A DNA stretch of 64,000 nt from Acephala macrosclerotiorum (Eukaryota > Ascomycota > Leotiomycetes > Helotiales > Mollisiaceae), in assembly GCA_014904845.1 (NCBI GenBank), contig MU119254.1, positions 186,001 to 250,000 of the forward strand. The letters are read 5' to 3'. Numbering within the stretch: position 1 is the first letter of the stretch; each line of letters begins with the position of its first letter. Below are positions 22,238 through 33,487 of the stretch, piece after piece. The notes beneath the pieces were generated by a model. The model saw nothing but the letters and a program-made list of their open reading frames with translations. It was not told the DNA's origin and searched no databases. A program made the translations under genes and the position numbers.

Positions 22238-23814
22238 TCATCCGAAGCGACCACCCACATAAGTACTGGTTGGGATCCCTTGCGATTGGGCAAAGAGGTT
22301 TTGCGGTGGAGCGTTGCCAGTGGGATCGAAGAAAGCACCGGGCTGTGAGAAATAGGAACTGGTAGGATTTGTTTGGGGAAACGAGTTGAAGTGCCCGGTC
22401 CTATCGACTGGTACTCCAAAGAGAGTCGTTTGTGGGCCTGGGCGAAGATACCAGCAGGCGGAGCGGTGCTGGTAGGGTTCCCTTGGGGAGTTGAGTTGAA
22501 GGTACCGGATGGTACACCGAAAGGGCTGACGTATGGAGTGGAGCTAGAGGCTTTGGGTTGAGAGTTGAAGGTTCCAGAGGGTACGCCAAACGGACTGGTG
22601 TGTGGAGTAGATCTTGGGGCGTTGGCTTGGGAAGCTAAGTCGAAGATACCTGAGGGTCTGCCGGAAGGATTGTTGTGAGGCGTAAAACCAGGGGCATTGG
22701 CTCGAGAAGTTGTACTGAAGGTACTAGAGCTTGGAGCTTGAGAGAAGGTACCGCAGGCATGATTTGTAGTTTTCCGGCTCGCTGCCGTTGCTGTGTTCGT
22801 CTTTCGTATTGATTCTCTTTTCTCCTCTTCGATTCGCATTTCTTCTCTGCGGGACCGCATCTTCAAAGTCCGTTCTTCTCTCTCCAGATAGTAACTTTGG
22901 TCAACGGTCCATTCAGCCTTACTGTATATTTCTTCACGCCATGCTGTGTCCCTTCCTCTCTCAACCGCCTCCAACTCCGTCCAATATATCTCACGTTGTT
23001 TAAGGACCGCTTTTCGGACAAGGACTCTCTCTGAGTATTCTTCCTCTAGTGATATGCCTGGACAGTTCTGGATCGGCTTGCCACTGGCAAACAGTCCTTG
23101 ATCACGGCAAATGCCCCTTCGAGCCTCGCTGAGCTCATCAGCATCATCCAAGTCGTGGAGGATATCGCCGAGAGCGTGCATCTTGGACCAGATACTGCAG
23201 ACTTGGTCTTCGAATTGCTGCGAAAGCTCGATCCATTTCTCCTGAAGCTTTGCCTCTTTCTCCTTCGCTTGTTTCTCCTGCTCTCGTCGCTTTTGTGCTT
23301 CTCTTTCTTGACCCTCTCTTTCCTGTCTCGCTCGTGCCTCCGCTTCTTCGGCCTGCTGTCTTTGGCGTTTTTCATTTTCTCTCGCTTTTCGTATGTACTC
23401 CTTGACATCATGTCCGTTCTCATGAATGTCTGTTGGGGTTGTATCTGGAGATGAGTCGCCGAGCATAGTTTCGAGAAGAGACGCAGCATCCTGCTTAGGT
23501 AGATGCTCTCGAGCTTTTCGTATGTCGTCATAGGACTTATCGTATTGTTGCCGACCTGCATCATCTATCAATTTTTCGTACGCGTCGTGGAGCTGCAATG
23601 GATGAGCATGATTCACATAATCCACGTGGGACTTTACTATGCACACCTTTGGGAATACGATATTGGCTGCTTCAACTTTCTTTGAGTCGGGGCGGCAACG
23701 GTCTGGATAAACTTTCAGACTTAATTTTTTGTAAGTCAACTTGATTTGGCTCTTAGTGCAGTCTTGGGACAGGCCCAGAAGTTCGTAGTAATCTTCCGAT
23801 GGTATTGCTGCCAT
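22238..23814 (-). CDS. J-domain protein with degenerate YPD motif; probable frameshift near the 3' end
   Basis: Exon 1 is 23814-23647 and exon 2 starts at 23592. The 54-nt intron is in frame, but removing it restores the J-domain (IVFPK then LHDAYEKLIDDAGRQQYDKSY). The J-domain (about residues 8-80) has YPD where HPD is needed to stimulate Hsp70, so co-chaperone activity is doubtful. A Glu/Arg/Lys-rich coiled coil (about 130-330) follows, then Phe-Gly-Val-Pro repeats (SPFGVPSGTFNS, twice). Around 22432-22446 the listed frame leaves this pattern, while the minus-1 frame continues it (LFGVPVDRTGHFNSFPQ) to a stop at 22238-22240. A 1-nt deletion, real or from sequencing, is the simplest reading; otherwise the frame stays open to 22198. 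The gene may be decaying. Confidence 0.7.
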
Positions 23815-24777
23815 TGTTTATGATGTATAGAACAAGTTTCTCGGATGACAGTGACGTAAAACGGTGTCTTCTCATTTCCCAACCATAGAGCCTTGCTTAG
23901 TTTATATCCATCCAACACTGCCCCCGTTCTTGGTCTCACGTGTTTCAGCCTTCCTTCCTCGGTGTTAATATCATGTTACACAACACAACAAGAATCAAAA
24001 TCTTGCCAGTTCCTTGTACTTTTGCTGCGCTTAAGAACTAAGTGCATAAGTGCATTGCTGGAAATGATAGGGTGAGAAATGATTGTTATAAGGACTCCTT
24101 TCAGGCCTACTTTCTAACATTTTACCTCATCACAGTCGCGTTCTTCTAGCTGCAATTCTAAAACCCTCTCAATATGAAGGACTTCTGGAAAGTTCACCGA
24201 AGGATTTCTGCCTGGTCATCTTTCGAGAGCTGCCTCGTCGAAATCTTGAAGCATTCAGAAGTTCAAACTGATGTCGCGGGGCCACCCTGAAAGATCAGCC
24301 GTGTTTTAATTATTGGTTCTTGGCGAAGGCTGCCTACGCGAGGCCACCAACTCAATGAAATGTGGCTTTCTTCGTGCCAATAAAACCCCAGTCTCCTGAC
24401 CGACAAATCATTTCGTGATCGAAACTGTAGGTAATTAGCGCTAATCCTGGAAATGACCTCTTGAGGCTTCGACTTCTACCTCGAGCGAGTGCCTAATGTT
24501 CGACTCATCGAGAAGAATACTTCGAGGAGGTATTCGGTGAGACAACATTGTCAAGTGAATGCCCCGAAGTTGCCTGGACTTGGAGACCATGGAAACATGC
24601 TCGAGATACCTGCGGTTTCTGTCTTTAATCATTGCCAGGATGTCTTTCAATACGACCAGTGGTGGGTTCGGAGCCAAGCCACAAAATATCAGCCGCGTTT
24701 CAATAGTTCTACGCCGCGATCTCCAGCCATAAAGCCCTACCACAAAACATGTCGGGTAAAAACATGTCGACCTTATA
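23815..24777. other. intergenic, about 1 kb, nothing recognised
   Basis: Upstream of the J-protein and downstream of the exonuclease (both minus strand). Frames at 24441-24881 on both strands are mutual shadows without family resemblance. Confidence 0.4.
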
Positions 24778-26426
24778 CTAATCTGACCCAGGGTAATATC
24801 CAGTATCAGGGTGTGGCCATCCAAAATCCTCTGCGATATCTGACCAATGCAAAGTCTCTTCATCCTCCACATCAGAGTTGAAATAAGTATGTCTGCTGCT
24901 AGTACCTCCGCCTCCGCTCTTGGCCTTTAGTATGTCTTGCCTTGCTTGCTCATCCTTCTTTTTCTGCCGCTTTATCGCCCGTTCCTTCTCTAAGCGTATC
25001 TCCGCAATTTTCTTAGCCTTCGCCCAGCTCTGGAATGCTTCCTTGTTTTGGGTACAGAATAACACAACCTCTCGAGTAGCCAAAACATCCTCCAGACAGT
25101 CGTGAATTCCCCCCTTATTCTTCCTAATCTCCAAATTGAGAAGTTCGGAGCATAGCGTCTTCAATCCCCACCGAATACGGTGAATACCAACTGCTTTTCT
25201 TGATAAGATCGCAGAATCCACGACACATAGATGGATCATCCTCAAAGCCTCCAAATCATGCTCTAATGCATGACCGACAAAAATGGTATTGTTGTCAATG
25301 TATTTCCACAGCTCTGCCCGAGCTTCCCCCCAACCAGCCAGTGCCTGCCCTTGCGAAATCGCAGCATCAAGTGTAGATTTCGATATGCCATGAATTGAAG
25401 ACCGCATTTGAGTTATGTTCTCTCTCGGGGATACAAATCGGTTGAGAAGCACCGTGCCAGTAACATAGTCGGTAACGCAAAGAAGGATGGCTTCACCCGC
25501 TCCGCCTGCGACCTCTGCCATTTCGCAATCGAGTGTTATTGCACGAAACTTTGTCTCCTGGGCGGAAGCAGCCGGGGTTGGTAAGAAATCTTTGTGCTTA
25601 ATTGCACGTAGAGGCAGTTGGAAGTCGTGTGTTGGTAACGTCATACAACCTCTTCCCTCTGTCCTGCAGCATCCGTATGGTCTATTTGGGTTCTGCAGGG
25701 TGTGAACGGAGCGCATGTATGGACATCAAATCTCGTAAAATTGCAACGTACCCATTTATTCCGTTTCTTCGGGTGGAAGGTACATTCTCGATCACGGGCG
25801 TTCCTTTCTTGGCCTTTATCAACTTAGCTCAACTGCAGAATCAAATTAAAACCAACGAGAAACTTACTGTTACACCGCTTGCATTTCTGTGAATTAATAT
25901 AGTCTAGCGGATCATACGGACGTGTTATATAGTTGTTATCCTGGAGCTCCATTGGCGAGTGGCAATGTACGGATATCGCTTTGAGCACGGCCGTATATTC
26001 AAAATCTGGAATCACTGTCCAGCGCGGTTTCTCATCTTGAGAGATGGTTGTTGCGGCAGAGTTCGTACTTTTATGAAGGTGGGAACTAGAAGCAACCGCT
26101 TTCGGTGGCTGTGCGTATTTGCCTTGGTCCGTAGCTTGAAGAGTGCGAGAACTAGAGGCGAAAGCCTGCTCTTGCTCTGCCCGTTTGACTTGATGGGTGC
26201 CTACCGCGAAATGGGAAGTACGTTGCTGCTCTTGCTGTTTAGGTTGGGGCACTCTCGAAACACTAGGTTTGACAGTTGGCATTATCTGCTCTGTAGTTCG
26301 AACTTGGGGAGGTGTCTGGATGGATCTCTTGTGTGCAGAGGACTTTCGTATATGCTGATCTAAATCTGCCTGCGCCTTAAACGACCTCCCACAAAGGGAG
26401 CAGTAAGGTAACGTCTTGGATGACAT
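24778..26426 (-). CDS. zinc-finger DEDDh 3'-5' RNA exonuclease (REX/REXO-like)
   Basis: Predicted 514 residues in three exons: 26426-25868, 25822-25752 and 25692-24778; phases agree. The N-terminus has a C2H2-type finger (YCSLCGRSFKAQADLDQH, ending HIRKSSAH). A disordered Gln/Ser/Lys stretch follows. A CHCC-like element crosses the exon 2/3 join: ECTFHPKKRNKW, then CCRTEGRGCMTLPTHDF. The exonuclease fold then starts. DEDDh residues are visible in AITLDCEMAE (Asp/Glu), FVGHALEHDLEAL (Asp) and GGIHDCLEDVLATREV (His and Asp). The tail is charged and disordered. Enzymes of this type trim 3' ends of structured RNAs such as 5S rRNA, snRNA or tRNA precursors in the nucleus. All catalytic residues are present, so it is probably active; the exact paralogue cannot be fixed. 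Confidence 0.85.
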
Positions 26427-26969
26427 GTTGGGTAGAGCTAGGTTGAGGCAATGTTTTGAAATAATGCATACACAATAGAGAAGGAGGATAGAAAATGAGG
26501 GGGAGACAGAGTGGACAACAGGGCAAGTAACACAGTGTGCGCAGCCTTGGCAGTGATTTCTTAATCTAATTTTAGACATAGTTAAACCGCTAGGCATTTT
26601 AGGTTAGACCGATAATCTCTTGACCCCATTCTCCTAAACCAAAAATCAACCTCCACTACATATACGGACTCATCAGACGCTTTCGCATCTAGTAGACGCT
26701 GCTATTAGCTGCGGCAAATAATTGAAGCTATGAACTTCAAGACGCGGAAGATCAGCGAAGGAGAGCATACTTGCAACTAAGTACCCGTCTCGATGCATAT
26801 ATTCTTTTCGTGCACAATAAACCTGCCGAGACACAGCAGAATGCTGATTTAGATGCATGTAGGATGAGTGAAGCCCTGAGAACGACTTGATTCTCAAGGC
26901 GAACGGATCTACGACCAATCCTCACCGAAAATGACGGTTACAAAGAGCGGAAGCATAGTACGGAGGAAC
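26427..26969. other. intergenic, no gene recognised
   Basis: Upstream region of the exonuclease gene on the left, esterase remnant on the right. The 5' part of that esterase was searched for here and not found. Confidence 0.4.
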
Positions 26970-27290
26970 AATCATGAGCATCTCTGCTATAGATGGTTCT
27001 ACAGGTGTTCTAGCTTTCTCTGCGGATTTCTTTGGAAGCAGATGGAACAGTGTAGAGATATATGGTATTGGTCTGCCTGTCAATGCAGTCGTCGCAAGAA
27101 CTACGCAAGAGTATTTCGTCAATTTTGCAATGACGGGGAAGCCGAACGTCAATGAGAAAGACGCCCCTTCTTCCCAGCTTATGGAACAGGGGCTAGATTG
27201 CTGGTTCTCGGGTCCGAGGAAATTAGGAGCCACACGGTAGATCCGAAGAAGATTCAGAGGTGTGCTTGGTAGAAGGTACTGTTTTACTGA
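26970..27290 (+). pseudogene. C-terminal remnant of a type-B carboxylesterase/lipase
   Basis: The frame from about 26974 gives ARTTQEYFVNFAMTGKPN, the typical last-helix motif of fungal carboxylesterases. After a frame change near 27165 the sequence continues as FPAYGTGARLLVLGSEEIR and then HTVDPKKIQRCAW-stop-KVLFY, matching the usual family ending DP-x(n)-RC-x-WW-x-x-x-x-Y. The stop at 27270-27272 (TAG) replaces the second Trp (TGG). The alpha/beta-hydrolase core with the catalytic Ser is missing, so the copy is non-functional. The family's usual length is 500-570 residues; about 100 remain. Confidence 0.7.
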
Positions 27291-27782
27291 GGGGGTGAGG
27301 GGTAACCGCCTTGGGATGGTTGGATCTCTGCAGGTGGCACGAGATTAGATGGCTTTCTTTTCACAAAACAAGCAGCTATTTGCAACATATTTATAATTGT
27401 AACGATAGATCAAGGACAATTTCAGCTACCCTATCATGAGGTGAAGGTAGATTCGCGTGATGGCGGACGTCTTTCGTAAATCATCACTTCTCCATAACTT
27501 AAATTCTCCAGTTGCCAGCTTTCCACAACATGCTGGCCTACCTCCTACGAATATCTTTCTCTCGACGATAGCTAAACCAGGAATAACCCTAGTAAGAAAA
27601 ACAGAAGCAACAGGGAGGCCTTCATGACCCAAAGTGAACAAAGTAGTCTAGAAAGTATGGTCCTCAAGTTAAGAACCTCTAGCTATAACACTCATCGATA
27701 ACTAAACGCATATGAACCATATCACACACACTTAAACGAAGGACTCATAGATTGTCTCTCAACTCGACATCAACTACATCGC
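27291..27782. other. intergenic, nothing recognised
   Basis: Lies 3' of both the esterase remnant and the ankyrin gene. Short frames only. Confidence 0.45.
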
Positions 27783-30049
27783 TCAGTCCGTCGCGTGGGA
27801 CTCCAACTCAAGGACTCGTGCTGCGTTGATAGCACACAGTAGTGCCTCAAAAGTCTCCTTCACGGCATCTTCATCTTCCCTCAACGCCAGATATTCACAA
27901 GCTGTGTATCCATTACTGTCAACATCCTCGGCATCTATGCGACTGAAGCCAGTTGTTGGAGTCCCCATGAAGATCTCCATTGTTTGACGGTCCGAATTCT
28001 CCGCCAAAATATGAAGGATAGTCTTTCCATGGAAATATTTCAAGTCGGCTCTCAGTCGCAATTCGAGCAGGAACTGTATACAGTCGTGTGCATTGAATAG
28101 CACAGCATCAGAGAGGAGAGTGCATTTGATCTTGTCTGCTGGCGAAAACGCCGCGCCTCGTTGGTGCAATAGTCGTAAAACATCGACATGCTGCCCCAAA
28201 ACTCCGGATTTCACCGGCGTTTCGCCAATATCATTTGTAGCTTCCATATCAGCTCCGGCATCAAGCAGCAACTGGACAATGTCGATATGGCCCTGCATAC
28301 AGACGTCATGTAACACAGTCTTCCCCCATTAATCTCTTGAATGAAGATTTGGTTTTGCTATTAGAATCTCCTTGGTCGCAGCTATGTTACCCAGCGTCGC
28401 TGCCACTTGCAAAGGCGTCTTCCCAGAATAATCCCTGATTCCGACATCTGCGTGGTGTTTGACCAGGAGTCGAATAGCAGCTACGTGGTTCGTATAAGCT
28501 GCGAGGTGCAACGCGGTCCGTCCGAGGGAATCGGTCTCCTCGATATCCAGTAGCGCAAGGGGCAATAATTCTTCCAAAGTTTCGGAAGTAAGTTGAAGAA
28601 CGCACTTGTGCAGTTGTGTAAACGAAGTGCTCTCAGGACAGAACGTAGATGCCAGATTTGATAGCATCCTTGCGTAAGGTGTCGGGGATGATTGGAATAC
28701 AAGATCGTCAAGGATCTGTGAAGCATGGATTGCATGGTCAAGACTGGAGTAGGTCCCCCAAAATCTGCATACATCTGTTCCAGTGGAGCAGATATGCCTT
28801 TGAGGAACTCGACTCGCTCCTGCAGACAGAAGCAGCTCGTAAACCTCCCGACGTCCGTAGAGTACCGCTAATGAGAGTGTTGTAATTCCATAGGGGCCCA
28901 TGACACCGTCAACCGATGCACGCTGCTGAATGAGAAGGTTTTTGATGTTTTCAACTTCTCCTGATCGGATGTAGACGAAGATCTCAGCATCTGGGGCGAG
29001 CATACAGTGAATAGAAAGAGAAAATATAAACGGGGAAGGATGCCAGCAGAGATGCAGAACTCGCTTCATATATTGGCTAGAACAAACTACTGAAAGCGAA
29101 GGCGTGGAGCGGGAATCGTAACTGGCGGAGAAGAATGAAGCTTTGAATAGACACAAGAACATGGCCATCAATGCTTGGGTGAGAAACTCGAACGGTGTGT
29201 GTCCTGCAGGTGCTCCGACTCGCATGTAAGGCTGATGCATCTCAGGAGTAGTGGTAAAGGGCTTCATCGACAGAACTTCAGAATTCGCGTTGCTGTCTTC
29301 GGTGATTAAGTTGGCCGTGCAGTTATTCAATGCCATCGGGTCTGGCCTGTGACAATTCTCACAACCAAGGGTCTTTTTGGACAAATTTTCGTGGATGGGT
29401 GGTATTTTGCCATTGTCCTATGTCTAAATGGGTATTGTAGCAATACTAAAGTAAGTTGAACCTACCTGGGCGAGTGAATGTTCCAAGATCTTCAATGGAA
29501 CTGAAATTGTCTGTTGGAAAATCCGCGCTTCGTCTCCGATAGTCCGTAAAGAGCACAAAAGGCTCTCTTGACGCTTCCTACCATCAAGAAACTTAGCACA
29601 CTTGAATGAAGGGCCCGGGAAACAGACGCTTACAGAGTCAAAGACAATGCCTCCAACTGTATGGCCGGTATTCCGTCTCGTAGAGATCGTTTTAAGTCCT
29701 CGATTTTCTTCCTCTTCCGAATCCATGCTATGCGATCAAAACCAACTCGAGCCTCTTGAAATCTTCTGTCCTTTTTGAACAGAGATACGCAAACCCCGTT
29801 TTGGAGACAATCTACTTCGATGAGGCTCTTATTTATCAACTCATCGAAGCGCTTAGCATCCCCAGTCGAAGCGCCCACTGTTGATCGCAAGTCTTCCATG
29901 GCTGATCTCAAGTTCGCCATTTCATCAAATAGAAGCTGGACATTCTTTGGCGCATTGACAAGAGACTGAATACTTGAAAGAAGGCCACCCAGTCGGTCTG
30001 CAGCCTGACAGATAGCGATAATACTCGCTACGATGCTAAGTGGATCCAT
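27783..30049 (-). pseudogene. STAND-type N-terminal domain plus ankyrin-repeat protein, interrupted by one in-frame stop
   Basis: Exons 30049-29634, 29577-29466 and 29417 onward; phases agree. The N-terminus MDPLSIVASIIAICQAADRL is the helical domain found at the front of many fungal STAND/NLR-like and ankyrin proteins. The middle is poorly conserved with a CENC-x-R segment (about residue 195). Ankyrin repeats follow, for example DSLGRTALHLAAYTNHVAAI and YSGKTPLQVAATLGNIAATK. A TAA at 28329-28331 ends the frame after 538 residues. The same frame reopens at once with WGKTVLHDVCMQGHIDIVQ and runs 181 further residues to 27783. The stop sits inside one repeat, so it looks like a recent nonsense change (CAA to TAA would be a single C-to-T). 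Without it the protein would be 720 residues. It may still act as a truncated protein. Such proteins are linked to non-self recognition and signalling; the partner is unknown. Confidence 0.7.
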
Positions 30050-30539
30050 GCGGAATCAAGAAGATCCTGAGAAGATATAATGACCAGATAATTCTCATAC
30101 CTCCTTATCGTTTGATTATGCTTGGAGAAGATTGAGGTTGTATGGATGCCAAGACCAAGAAGTGAGGCGGACAGAAAAGTATGGAGACTTGTGGACATTA
30201 TACGAATTGTGGCGTTGACCTTGGCTTCTACGCTTGTGCCCTGACCGGATTCCCTTGAAACGAGAGGTGTGTTTGGTTGCATTCAAAATGGTATTTGGTA
30301 GAAAAGTCGACAGGCTTGCAGGGACAATGAGGTGAAGTTTTCAACGAGTTGATCTGAATACCGGTACTTGATTCTTGAAGTAATGCTATTTGTAATGTAC
30401 TCACAGCACTAGGAACAATGAGAGCATAAGAATGACTAGTGGTGAAAAAAAAAACAGACACCACAACCACGAAACTGTACGCATAGTAAGTATACCGGAC
30501 GCCCAATTGTCCCTCCGTGTGGTGGACAATCAAAATCGT
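30050..30539. other. intergenic, upstream of the STAND-N/ankyrin gene
   Basis: An A-run (about 30443-30454) lies here. No gene recognised. Confidence 0.45.
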
Positions 30540-32013
30540 CTAGCCCATATTGAGAGCCTCGCCATCATCTACAGACTCTAGCAGCGATTCAAAAATAACT
30601 AAGTCTCCCAATCCTTTGTCAGCCAAGGGATTATTAACAAGCGAGTAGCCCCTCCGAATGGACTGCTCAAATACGAGGATATCTCCATTAATGCCATCTC
30701 TTGTATCGACCAATTTCTCCTTCGGCCTGCTCTCTGCGGTGCGTTGTACAAAAACCCTGCCGGGATAAACAACGACGGCACCGTTTCCAGTGTGTGCGAA
30801 TCTCAAGTTTTTTTTCTCTCTTCCAGAACGTCGTGCCAATCGAGAAGGTGAATGTCCCACAATGTCTGTTCGAAAGCTGCATTATGGCATGGGTTGTATC
30901 TCATGAGGCCAAGTGCTCTTTCGAAAGTGACGCAAACACAGCAATGTTCGTTACTCTTTCATCAAAGGCGGTGAAGTAGAGTTCTGAGGCTCGCAATGCA
31001 ACGCAGGGCAAAATTTCGGAGGTATTCCCGCTGTGCCACCTCGTGGTCAGTTGTGAAAGCCCCCGATATTGTGGGACTCTCAAGAGAGCGCTGACTTACC
31101 CGTATGCTCCCACTGAAGGTATAATGTTGTAAAATGTCAAGCTGAACGCTGTGACCCAGCCTCCGATCTCTTTCGCTCGTGCAAAACCGTACTCCATGGC
31201 CTTGAAGCATGGGACGTTTAAGGCCACGTCCCGTATCCTTAGTTCTTCCCAATATTGTTTATTGTACCACTCAACGGGGGACTTTGCAGTTTGCAGATCT
31301 GTTCCGAGCGGTCTCTCGCTCAGAACGTGTTTGCCTGCCTCCAACGCTTTCTTGATGTCCGGTTGGACCAACGGATGTATAGCAATCACCACTACCTGTA
31401 TGTCTTCTCGCTCAAGGAGGGTATTCAAGTTGTTCGAAGGGGAGGGAATGTCGTAGTAGGTGGCAACGTTCGATGTCGGTGCGATAACATTCGTTGCGTC
31501 CGCCAGTTTCGTGGTATTCTTCTTGGAACGCGAATAGACGGTTTCCAGATAATATGGCTCCGGGGCCGCTCAATCGCTGGAAGATACTCTGCGGACATAT
31601 TAGAACGGCTATGGTACTGTCTAGGGAATGAACAGCATACTGGTTCTAGCACAGGGACCTGCGCCGGGGATTGCAACTCCAATGGGGATGGGCTTCTTCT
31701 TGCTCTCTTTAGAAAAGTCTATGGCACGCGTAAACTCTGTGATCGATTCCGTGTCGGAGACCATCTCGGTGTCCTCGGCATTGCCTTTGTCGGAGAAATC
31801 CAGGGATCCCGTGGATTTTGTAATTGAGTCGCTGTCGGACTGCGCTTCGATGCCCTTGCTTTTGCTAGAGGGGTTTGTGGCACTTGTAGACTTCGTGCTC
31901 GACTCCGAGTCGGATCCCCTTCCGATGTCCTGGCCTTTGCTGGCACTCGTAGACTTCGCGCTTGACTCAGTGTCCGACTCCAATCTGACCTCTATGCCCG
32001 TGTCAGGATTCAT
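30540..32013 (-). pseudogene. Gfo/Idh/MocA-type oxidoreductase pseudogene with acidic Ser-rich repeat N-terminus
   Basis: From the ATG at 32013 the frame gives about 90 residues of imperfect repeats (SDTESSAKSTSAS, SDSESSTKSTSAT, SDSDSITKSTGS, SDTESITEFT), then an NAD-binding start PIPIGVAIPGAGPCART. After a plausible intron, YLPAIE continues only by a frame change at the GGGG run near 31562-31565, giving YYLETVYSRSKK and then DIQVVVIAIHPLVQP and AGKHVLSERPLGTD, typical of the yeast YMR315W-like branch. Later lesions are a TGA at 30901-30903 and a frame change at the T8 run 30808-30815, after which the C-terminus (LRFAHTGNGAVVVYPGRVF) is readable to 30540. With at least three disabling changes it is dead. 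The repeat front is unusual for the family and may be an unrelated piece in the same frame. Confidence 0.7.
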
Positions 32014-33487
32014 AGAATTTGCACCGACTGCGCATTGTAATAGTCCGCTAACGCCCTCTCGAACCGGCACTGATGCAAATCGAATAATAACTGTTTCCCT
32101 TCATCCGTCGAGTGTGTTGATATCATGTGCTTCGCTCTATGTTGACGTTCGTGATTGCTTTAGCTCTGGGTGGTGGTTGAAGAAGATGCAAGTCGCGACG
32201 GGCATCGCGGCCTCACGATGTGGTCGTCGTGCTTGCCCCGCTTTTTCACTCAACCCTGCAACATCTCTGCACAACCATGCAAAGCGATACACCAAAGTAG
32301 CAAGAAATCTGGAATTTACACCTGGAAAAAGTATCAAAAACTGCAAATATAGAGCTTAAGTCTGAGCTGTTATCGAAGGCTGCTTGAAGTCTTGTTCGAA
32401 ATTCGCGTCAATGTATCTCTAATGCTGGACAAGAGCAGTGTGCACTCTCGTGTCACTTGTTTTGCACGTTAGGAGACTGGCTCTTGACAAGTGGCAATGC
32501 ATAAGTGTCTAGTGTTGATGGCTTCCGAGTAGTGACGATTCTTTACACTGGTGGTGTTGGAAGTAGGGAGTGGGGGGTTGTGGTTGAAATGTTCTGATCA
32601 GCGGACTCTGCCACGGGAATTTACTTGCTGATATTGAATTATTGTTGTATATCTGCTTGGTTCTTACTTCTTCGCCAACAATTCATTCATCTCCAAGAGT
32701 CTCTTTATGAGGCCTGATGCTACTAGCCAACATATCTTCAGCTAAGATGCCCCTCCAATTCGCTTCCCTTACGAACGCAGGGTCCGAACAAGTCATGACA
32801 CAACACGATTTTGAATCGAGCTAGAATAATGGCCAAATTACTCACTATATACAATGTTCTGGATCTTAAACTCTAAGACTTCTCTATTTTGTCGGCTCGC
32901 GATGACTGACCGCAGCTCTCTTTGGTGGCCGTTCGTCTCGAAATGTCGGTAGCTCTTATGGGTTGGCGTCACACTACGTGTCTGTTCCCACAATTGCTTT
33001 AAAATTCATAGAGCATCTGGCTGATCAAACTGGTGACAGGAGCCTTGTACAATTGGTTGCAAATTGGCCAATGATAAACCCCTGTTGATAACATCGGTGA
33101 CCGATTGAGGACGAGGCTGGGGCTACTGTTCAAATTTTCAAAGCTCTTACAACCACCTTCGGGATCTTCTTTAGTGCTGCATCTTGCTCTGATCCCGTTG
33201 CAAATTGAACATGGTCTAGTTAGATCTTGCCGCTTCTCATCTTCAATCATCATCGAACACATCCCTTACAAAGGACTGAGGCCCGTACCTATCTCGAATC
33301 GGAATGTCACAACCGCCATTTTACGTCCTTTCAGAAGGAGGATGCAAAGACAATTCCACTCATAATACATCTAGAGCCGACTTCCACCACCAAGATCTTG
33401 CAGCCTTCTGTGAAGATGTGAACAATGTAGGTCTCTACTCCGTTTGACGCCGACACCCTGTCCAGTATTAACGATGACTAGGCTGCC
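32014..33487. other. intergenic, no supported gene
   Basis: A minus-strand frame at 32999-33262 holds a Cys-rich run (CSICNGIRARC) faintly like a zinc cluster, but it lacks the full six-Cys spacing. Nothing else is recognised. Confidence 0.4.

Noticed and set aside
22401..22589. Minus frame rich in Pro/Ser considered as a separate exon of the J-protein
   Set aside because: It is the third frame of the FGVP repeat region and does not keep the repeat motif; the other shifted frame does.
26922..27233. 103-residue minus frame opposite the esterase remnant
   Set aside because: The plus strand gives the carboxylesterase motif; the minus frame is its shadow.
30971..31252. Minus frame resembling an independent small protein
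   Set aside because: It is an out-of-frame piece of the Gfo/Idh/MocA pseudogene.
32999..33262. Cys-rich minus frame (CSICNGIRARC) considered as a Zn2Cys6 regulator
   Set aside because: The six-Cys spacing is incomplete and there is no linker or fungal regulator domain downstream.
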